Shown: positions 6,079 through 9,955 of the stretch, one piece after another
Layout: every line of letters starts with the position of its first letter
Numbering within the stretch: position 1 is the first letter of the stretch
Assembly: GCA_900557695.1 (NCBI GenBank)
Contig: USTP01000030.1
Span: 1-9,955 of the forward strand
Source of the DNA: an uncultured Thermoanaerobacterales bacterium
Lineage (GTDB): Bacteria; Bacillota; Clostridia; Christensenellales; UBA1242
Length of the DNA: 9,955 bases
Reading direction: 5' to 3'
Notes under the pieces: generated by a model
The model's database searches: none
Told to the model about the DNA's origin: nothing
What the model saw: only the letters and a program-made list of their open reading frames with translations
Position numbers and translations under genes: made by a program

Positions 6079-6107
6079 TTTACAACGCTTAAAGGTTTTG
6101 ATAAAAT
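6079..6107 (+). promoter_or_regulatory. Extended -10 promoter of the holA operon
   Basis: TTTACA (6079-6084), a 17-bp spacer and TAAAAT (6102-6107) preceded by TGA, giving an extended -10. Transcription would begin near 6114, making a leader of about 10 nt that consists mainly of the ribosome site. It sits in the 56-bp comEC-holA gap, so holA need not depend on comEC transcription. Confidence 0.7.
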
Positions 6108-6112
6108 ATACT

Positions 6113-6118
6113 AGAGGG
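6113..6118 (+). promoter_or_regulatory. Ribosome binding site of holA
   Basis: AGAGGG lies 5 nt before ATG 6124, at the very 5' end of the predicted transcript. Confidence 0.65.
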
Positions 6119-6123
6119 CTATA

Positions 6124-7104
6124 ATGAAATTCATCGAACTAAAAAAAGATTTGCAAAAAAATATAAGACCTGCCTACTTGATAACTGGTAATGATAGATT
6201 TTTATGTTTTAGCGCACTTGAGCAGATAAAAAATGCTTTGGCTATTAACTATAAAGACTTAAATGAAGTGATTATGCAGGGCGACAGTGTTTCTAAAGAA
6301 GATATAGCAAGAAGTGCAAGCGTTTTCCCTTTTTTAGATAAATATAGGCTTGTTCAAGTTAACGATTATAAGGGCAAAGGAAAAGCCAAGTCGGGGGAGG
6401 ATGAGCTTTTAAAATATCTTAATAACCCTATGCAGGAAAGCGTTATTGTTTTCTTTTCTCTTGACGAACCAGAGGCTTTAAAGCCATATTTAAGCCTTAT
6501 TTGCATGGTAGACTGCGATAAACTTGATACAGATTTAATAAAAACCGTGCTAACAAGTAAACTTTCAAAAAAGCAGGTGAAAATTCAAAGCAAAGCACTT
6601 GATAAATTGATACTTTTTTGCAATAATGATATGGCACGAATTTCTAGTGAACTTGATAAGCTTATTAGTTTTGCGGGTGATAGAGAAATTGTTGAAGAAG
6701 ATGTTTTGTCGCTTGTAGTTGAAGATAAAGAGTATCAGGTCTTCGAGCTTGCAGAATTTATTGCAAGGGGCGAGAAGGTTAAAGCTTTAGATTTGTTATA
6801 CACTTTATCTAATGCGGGAAGGTCGGGCTTTTCAATTCTCACTCCACTTTATAATAATTATAGACGAGCGCTTTTTGTTGCAATAAATAAAGACAAAACT
6901 GAAGAAGAAATAGCAACTTTGCTTTCGGTTAAACCTTATGCAATTAAAATGATGCGTAATCAAGTTAAAGTTTTTACGCCTAAAAAGCTAAAGCAAATTG
7001 TAGACATGCTTTATGAGGCAGATAGAAACATAAAAATGGGAAAAATTAAAGAAGATGTGGCTATAAAAACCGCAACTTTAAATATACTAAAGATAAGAGG
7101 GTAA
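6124..7104 (+). CDS. holA: DNA polymerase III subunit delta
   Basis: HolA is the clamp-loader subunit that opens the beta sliding clamp during replication. The length (326 aa) is normal for the family. Seen: an N-terminal AAA+-like domain with the degenerate nucleotide-site region AYLITGNDRF (17-26); VFPFLDKYRLVQVND (67-81), matching the family's 'P.f...rlv.v' strand; CNNDMARISSELDKLISF (166-183), the classic 'l...~gnd...l..El.Kl' helix; and VFELAEFIARGEKVKALDLL (206-225). A C-terminal helical collar domain follows, with YNNYRRAL (243-250) and YEADRNIKMGKI (297-308). Start at ATG 6124 is supported by AGAGGG. It is the first gene of a unit with 7106-7699 (1-bp gap) and 7696-9111. In many Bacillota rpsT lies beside holA; it is not seen here. 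Confidence 0.95.
   Translation: MKFIELKKDLQKNIRPAYLITGNDRFLCFSALEQIKNALAINYKDLNEVIMQGDSVSKEDIARSASVFPFLDKYRLVQVNDYKGKGKAKSGEDELLKYLNNPMQESVIVFFSLDEPEALKPYLSLICMVDCDKLDTDLIKTVLTSKLSKKQVKIQSKALDKLILFCNNDMARISSELDKLISFAGDREIVEEDVLSLVVEDKEYQVFELAEFIARGEKVKALDLLYTLSNAGRSGFSILTPLYNNYRRALFVAINKDKTEEEIATLLSVKPYAIKMMRNQVKVFTPKKLKQIVDMLYEADRNIKMGKIKEDVAIKTATLNILKIRG
7095..7101 (+). promoter_or_regulatory. Ribosome binding site within the 3' end of holA
   Basis: AAGAGGG lies 4 nt upstream of ATG 7106, inside the last codons of holA. It couples the membrane protein tightly to holA translation. Confidence 0.6.
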
Positions 7105-7105
7105 A

Positions 7106-7699
7106 ATGCAAAGTAGTAATGTAGACGTTAATTCTAATATAAACTCGGGTGTAAACACCGCTTTCCTTGTTAAAAAACGAGGGTTTTTTAGTAGAATATT
7201 GCCTGTGCTTGTTCTGCTTTCTTTTGTGTGGCTTGAACTTTATCCAACACTAACTGGTGTAAACAGCATATCTATAAACCTTGGTTCTTTTGGCAGTTTG
7301 CCAGTTTATCTTGCAATAAATGTGATTTTCTATGGGCTGTTGTCTTACTTAATTTTTGAGTTTTTGTTTTATGTTTATAGGTTCTGTATTGGTTTTTCAA
7401 TATACTCGTTTATGATACCAAAAGATGTTTTGATTGATAAGTTTAGAACATGGTATTTAATTAGAAACATAATTTTAGGGCTTATATTTAATTTAAGATT
7501 TTTCTTTCCATATATAAACACATACCTGTGTATTTTTGAGCTATTGTTTAACTTTTTGTTTGTTTTAGGGCTTTACTTTGACTTATCTAAAAACTATGTT
7601 GAGCCACTTGTTGGGCAGTTTGTTTTTAAAACACTATCTGTTCCTGTGATTATATACGAGGTGTATGAAGTTATTGTTTTGATGGCGGGTGTACTATGA
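7106..7699 (+). CDS. Uncharacterised integral membrane protein, 197 aa, about five helices
   Basis: No named family is recognised. After a polar, Asn/Ser-rich N-terminal tail (1-22, MQSSNVDVNSNINSG) and a basic KKRGFFSR, five hydrophobic segments are visible: about 29-49, 66-91, 118-136, 139-158 and 170-196. The loop between the second and third is the longest and holds IPKDVLIDKFRTW. No charged residues form an obvious transport or catalytic motif, and Tyr and Phe are abundant in the helices. It starts 1 bp after holA and its TGA overlaps the ATG of the M28-like gene (ATGA, 7696-7699), so translation of the two is probably coupled. That arrangement suggests it works with the membrane-anchored M28 protein; this is inferred from gene order only. 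Confidence 0.85.
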   Translation: MQSSNVDVNSNINSGVNTAFLVKKRGFFSRILPVLVLLSFVWLELYPTLTGVNSISINLGSFGSLPVYLAINVIFYGLLSYLIFEFLFYVYRFCIGFSIYSFMIPKDVLIDKFRTWYLIRNIILGLIFNLRFFFPYINTYLCIFELLFNFLFVLGLYFDLSKNYVEPLVGQFVFKTLSVPVIIYEVYEVIVLMAGVL

Positions 7700-9111
7700 G
7701 AAAAAAATTTAAATTTGTTTTATTTGCATGTTTGAGTTTTGTGGTTTTGTGTTTTTCGCCGCTACTTTTCAGCGATAGAGCAGGCGCAAAGGCTAGTGCA
7801 AGTGCGTTTGGCGAAAATTTAACTAATGAGCAGATTCAAACTAGCATTCTAGAGGAGCTTGAAAATTTTATAGAGTATGGAGTGAGCGCGGAGTATAAGG
7901 AAAGAGCTTCAAGAGTTCCAGGTAGCAAGGCAGAGTATAATAGCGCTATGTATATTCACAGCGAACTTAAAGCTTTAACAAACTTTTTGCCAGTTGATAA
8001 TGCATCAACCACAGATGGAATTGAAAGGTTTGAGTTTACAAGTGATTATGATGGGATGACTTACACATCGCAAAATATTATCTTTAAAAGAACGAGCGTT
8101 GTAAATAGCGGTAAAAAGATAATTATCGGTGCGCATTACGATACAAGTTATGTGTATAATCAAAACACCTATAATTCTGGAATTGGTCTTGTTCAAGATG
8201 GCGTGAGTGATAATGCAGGCTCGGTTGCACTTTTGCTTGCCTTAGTTAAAAGCCTTGACGGCGAAGATGTTGACCTTGGGTTTGATATTGAAGTGGTATT
8301 TTTTGGAGCAAGTACAAATGGCTACGACGGTTCTAAATACTATACTAGAGGTTTAAGCGATGCGGATGCTAAAAATACGCTTTTATATATAAATTTAGAT
8401 AAGATTGCTGTTGGTAAATATAACTACATGTATGTTAACGAAAGCGTTACAAGCCAGCAAGAATATATGTTTAATCTACTTGGCGATTCTTTTGGCTTTA
8501 AAGAGCTAAAAAACATCAATTGTTTAGACTTTAACACCTCTAGCGCAAATGGGCTTTCTTACACGCATATTGGGCTTGAAAGCGACCATGCTATGTTTAT
8601 GGCTAGAAATATAAATGTTGTAAACTTTTTTAGCGGTGATTATGAAAATGCTTTAACTTATGGCTATAGCGAATACTTGGGCAAAAACAATATCACTTTC
8701 TCTGAAAACGATTCTTATAGCTATTTGCTTGAGAATGTGCCAGAGTTTACGGGAAATCTTGTAAATGTTTATAAAGCCATAAGTACGCTTATTTCTGATA
8801 ATAATTTTATAAGCGAGATGGAAAAGGATAATGGACTTAGCGAGTGGTATGCTTTTTGGACTAATGATAAACTTGCTGTGTTTATTACTGCTGTTTTGCT
8901 AATAGTGTTTATGTTTGTATATTATCTTTTGTATCATCATTTGCTGGCTAAAAGTAAAAAGAAGATAAGCGAAGGCGAAATAGAAAAAATTGTGTTAAAA
9001 ATCACTACCAATTTGGGGGAAGATGACTCGGCATTAACTGAAATAATAGACCAAAAAGTGAAAAGCGACACAAATAAAGATGAGGGCAAAAACAAGGAAC
9101 AAGATGAATAA
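7696..9111 (+). CDS. Membrane-anchored M28-family peptidase homologue, probably inactive (catalytic Glu-Glu replaced)
   Basis: M28 enzymes are two-zinc aminopeptidases. This 471-residue protein has a signal peptide (about 1-37, possible cleavage around AKASASA), an extracytoplasmic M28 domain (about 50-370), one C-terminal membrane helix (about 393-416) and a charged cytoplasmic tail. Metal-site motifs seen: GAHYD with His147, SDNAGS with Asp172, INLD with Asp235 and SDH with His298. The segment that normally reads FFGAEE.G...GS is FFGASTNGYDGS, so the general-base Glu and the metal-ligand Glu are Ser206 and Thr207. The Asp172-to-Ser206 spacing (34) equals that in the Aeromonas aminopeptidase (Asp117-Glu151), which supports the alignment. 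Loss of both residues predicts no, or strongly altered, peptidase activity. It is the last gene of the holA unit, overlapping the upstream membrane protein by 4 bp, and is followed by a terminator at 9112-9143. Confidence 0.87.
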   Translation: MRKKFKFVLFACLSFVVLCFSPLLFSDRAGAKASASAFGENLTNEQIQTSILEELENFIEYGVSAEYKERASRVPGSKAEYNSAMYIHSELKALTNFLPVDNASTTDGIERFEFTSDYDGMTYTSQNIIFKRTSVVNSGKKIIIGAHYDTSYVYNQNTYNSGIGLVQDGVSDNAGSVALLLALVKSLDGEDVDLGFDIEVVFFGASTNGYDGSKYYTRGLSDADAKNTLLYINLDKIAVGKYNYMYVNESVTSQQEYMFNLLGDSFGFKELKNINCLDFNTSSANGLSYTHIGLESDHAMFMARNINVVNFFSGDYENALTYGYSEYLGKNNITFSENDSYSYLLENVPEFTGNLVNVYKAISTLISDNNFISEMEKDNGLSEWYAFWTNDKLAVFITAVLLIVFMFVYYLLYHHLLAKSKKKISEGEIEKIVLKITTNLGEDDSALTEIIDQKVKSDTNKDEGKNKEQDE

Positions 9112-9143
9112 AAAGGGGCAAAAAAAAATGCCTCTTTTTTTTT
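9112..9143 (+). terminator. Rho-independent terminator of the holA operon
   Basis: AAAGGGGCA (9112-9120) pairs with TGCCTCTTT (9129-9137), nine pairs with one G-U, around an eight-A loop. A ten-T tract (9134-9143) follows. It lies directly after the stop codon of the M28-like gene. Confidence 0.9.
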
Positions 9144-9149
9144 GAGCTA

Positions 9150-9179
9150 TTGTCACGAAACAAAAACTGCACACATAAA
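9150..9179 (+). promoter_or_regulatory. Possible promoter of murI
   Basis: TTGTCA (9150-9155) is a good -35 box; at 18 bp lies CATAAA (9174-9179), a four-of-six -10. A perfect TATAAT (9181-9186) also abuts the start codon but has a 25-bp spacing. Either choice puts transcription start at or within a few bases of ATG 9188. Confidence 0.4.
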
Positions 9180-9187
9180 TTATAATT

Positions 9188-9906
9188 ATGAATAATGGTT
9201 ATATTTTGTTTTACGATAGTGGAATTGGCGGGCTTTCAACACTTAGTAAAACCATAAAAGTTTTGCCAAAAGAGAGGTTTTTATATTTTGCAGATAACAA
9301 AAACTGCCCCTATGGTAATGAATCAAGCGAAGAAATTGAAAAACTTGTTCAAGAAAATTTAAGTTATTTACTTAAATGTTATAATATTAAAATGGTTGTA
9401 TTTGCTTGCAACACAATAACAGCATGCTGTGTTAATCATTTAAGAGATAAGTATAACTTAGAAATTGTTGGAACCGAGCCTGCTATTTTGCCCGCACTAA
9501 GAAATAGTGAAAGCAAAGAGATTCTTTGCATATTAACAAACGCCACAAGCAAACAAGAAAAGTATAAAAAACTTGTTGATGGGGCTGATGGGGTTATTCA
9601 TAGTTTGGCGTTTGACAATTTGGCTGGCGACATAGAAAGCCACATACTAGAAAAAGAAAAAATAGATTTAAACAAATATGTAGTTAAGATAAAGAATGTT
9701 TTAAGGCGTTATCCTAAAATAGACGGGCTAGTGCTTGGGTGCACGCATTATTGCTTAGTATCTCGATTCTTTAAAACCTCGCTTAATATTAGTGTTTACG
9801 ATGGAAATTTAGGGGTGGCTAGGCGAGCAGAAACGCTTTTAATAAGAAATAATAAACTATCTAATATTGATTTTAAGGGTAGAGTAACATTCATTTTAAC
9901 TAAAAA
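9188..9906 (+). CDS. murI: Glutamate racemase, 3'-truncated by the contig end
   Basis: MurI interconverts L- and D-glutamate to supply D-Glu for peptidoglycan. The first 239 residues are present, out of the usual 250-270. Catalytic and substrate-binding motifs are all in place: DSGIGG with Asp10 and Ser11, CPYG (40-43), the first catalytic cysteine Cys73 in ACNT, the family's TEPA (95-98), and the second catalytic cysteine Cys184 in GCTH with His186. YDGNLGVARRAETLL near the end corresponds to the family's 'D....a.r....L' helix. The start at ATG 9188 gives the normal N-terminal distance to DSG; an in-frame TAA at 9176 excludes a longer form. No Shine-Dalgarno sequence precedes it, so a leaderless message is possible. 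Genomic sequence ends at 9906; the frame continues only into adapter. Confidence 0.94.
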
Positions 9907-9955
9907 CTGTCTCTTATACACATCTGACGCTGCCGACGATCTTACGCGTGTAGAT
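9907..9955. other. Nextera (Tn5) adapter with i5 index, right end
   Basis: Bases 9907-9925 are the reverse complement of the Tn5 mosaic end, 9926-9939 complete the Read 1 adapter, 9940-9947 (TCTTACGC) look like the reverse complement of the i5 index GCGTAAGA, and 9948-9955 begin the P5 sequence. None of this is genomic. Confidence 0.97.

Noticed and set aside
7697..7699. Possible recoding of TGA (code 4 or 25), given the AT-rich sequence
   Set aside because: TGA ends the membrane protein gene exactly at the start of the next gene, and Trp codons are TGG, so the standard bacterial code applies.
8005..8196. 63-codon minus-strand open frame inside the M28-like gene
   Set aside because: It is antisense to conserved metal-site motifs and is a chance frame.
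7..9925. A 19-bp perfect inverted repeat flanking the whole window, like the ends of a Tn5-type transposon
   Set aside because: It is the mosaic end of the Nextera reagent, continuous with adapter and index sequence on the outer sides; no transposase gene is present.
9905..9955. Continuation of the murI reading frame to the last base
   Set aside because: The codons after 9904 are read wholly or partly from adapter sequence, so the residues are artefacts.

Overview
The window is a roughly 9.9 kb piece of a low-GC (about one third G+C) bacterial chromosome. It carries untrimmed Nextera/Tn5 sequencing adapters at both ends (1-25 and 9907-9955), so only 26-9906 is genomic. The gene content (a DUF4364-type regulator, ComEC, HolA, MurI, small lipoproteins), the purine-rich Shine-Dalgarno sites and TGA used as a real stop at 7697-7699 point to a Bacillota/Clostridia-type organism with the standard bacterial code. 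It is probably an uncultured, gut-type lineage, but the lineage is inferred from gene content only.

Layout. The left edge (26-594) is the 3' end of an unrecognised protein gene. Next is a lipoprotein gene (693-2132) with its own sigma-A type promoter and a strong terminator, predicted to encode a secreted beta-propeller. A convergent minus-strand gene (2198-2728) encodes a DUF4364 winged-helix protein. Divergent from it is a two-gene operon of unrecognised, mostly helical proteins (2912-3646 and 3669-3932). A tRNA-Glu(CTC) gene (4033-4107) follows with a near-consensus promoter, a leader hairpin and a terminator. The 340 bases after the tRNA hold two degenerate tandem copies of the tRNA's terminator-plus-downstream segment, ending in a possible tRNA 5'-end relic.

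The right half is a plus-strand housekeeping run. comEC (4490-6067) encodes a DNA-uptake channel protein that lacks the usual C-terminal metallo-beta-lactamase domain. holA (6124-7104, DNA polymerase III delta subunit) has its own extended -10 promoter. Behind holA, and almost certainly co-transcribed with it, are a five-helix membrane protein (7106-7699) and a membrane-anchored M28-family peptidase homologue (7696-9111), which overlap by four bases. The M28 protein keeps four of the six expected metal/catalytic residues, but the catalytic Glu-Glu pair is replaced by Ser-Thr, so it looks like a pseudo-peptidase. After a terminator comes a 3'-truncated glutamate racemase gene (9188-9906) with all core catalytic residues in the part present.

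The items most worth a second look are the M28 pseudo-peptidase with its coupled membrane partner in the holA operon, the ComEC without a hydrolase domain, and the decayed tRNA-cassette repeats. Also notable is the recurring use of TGnTATAAT-type extended -10 boxes placed almost on top of start codons, which implies very short or absent 5' leaders for some genes. No CRISPR array, insertion sequence, phage gene or recognisable defence system was seen.
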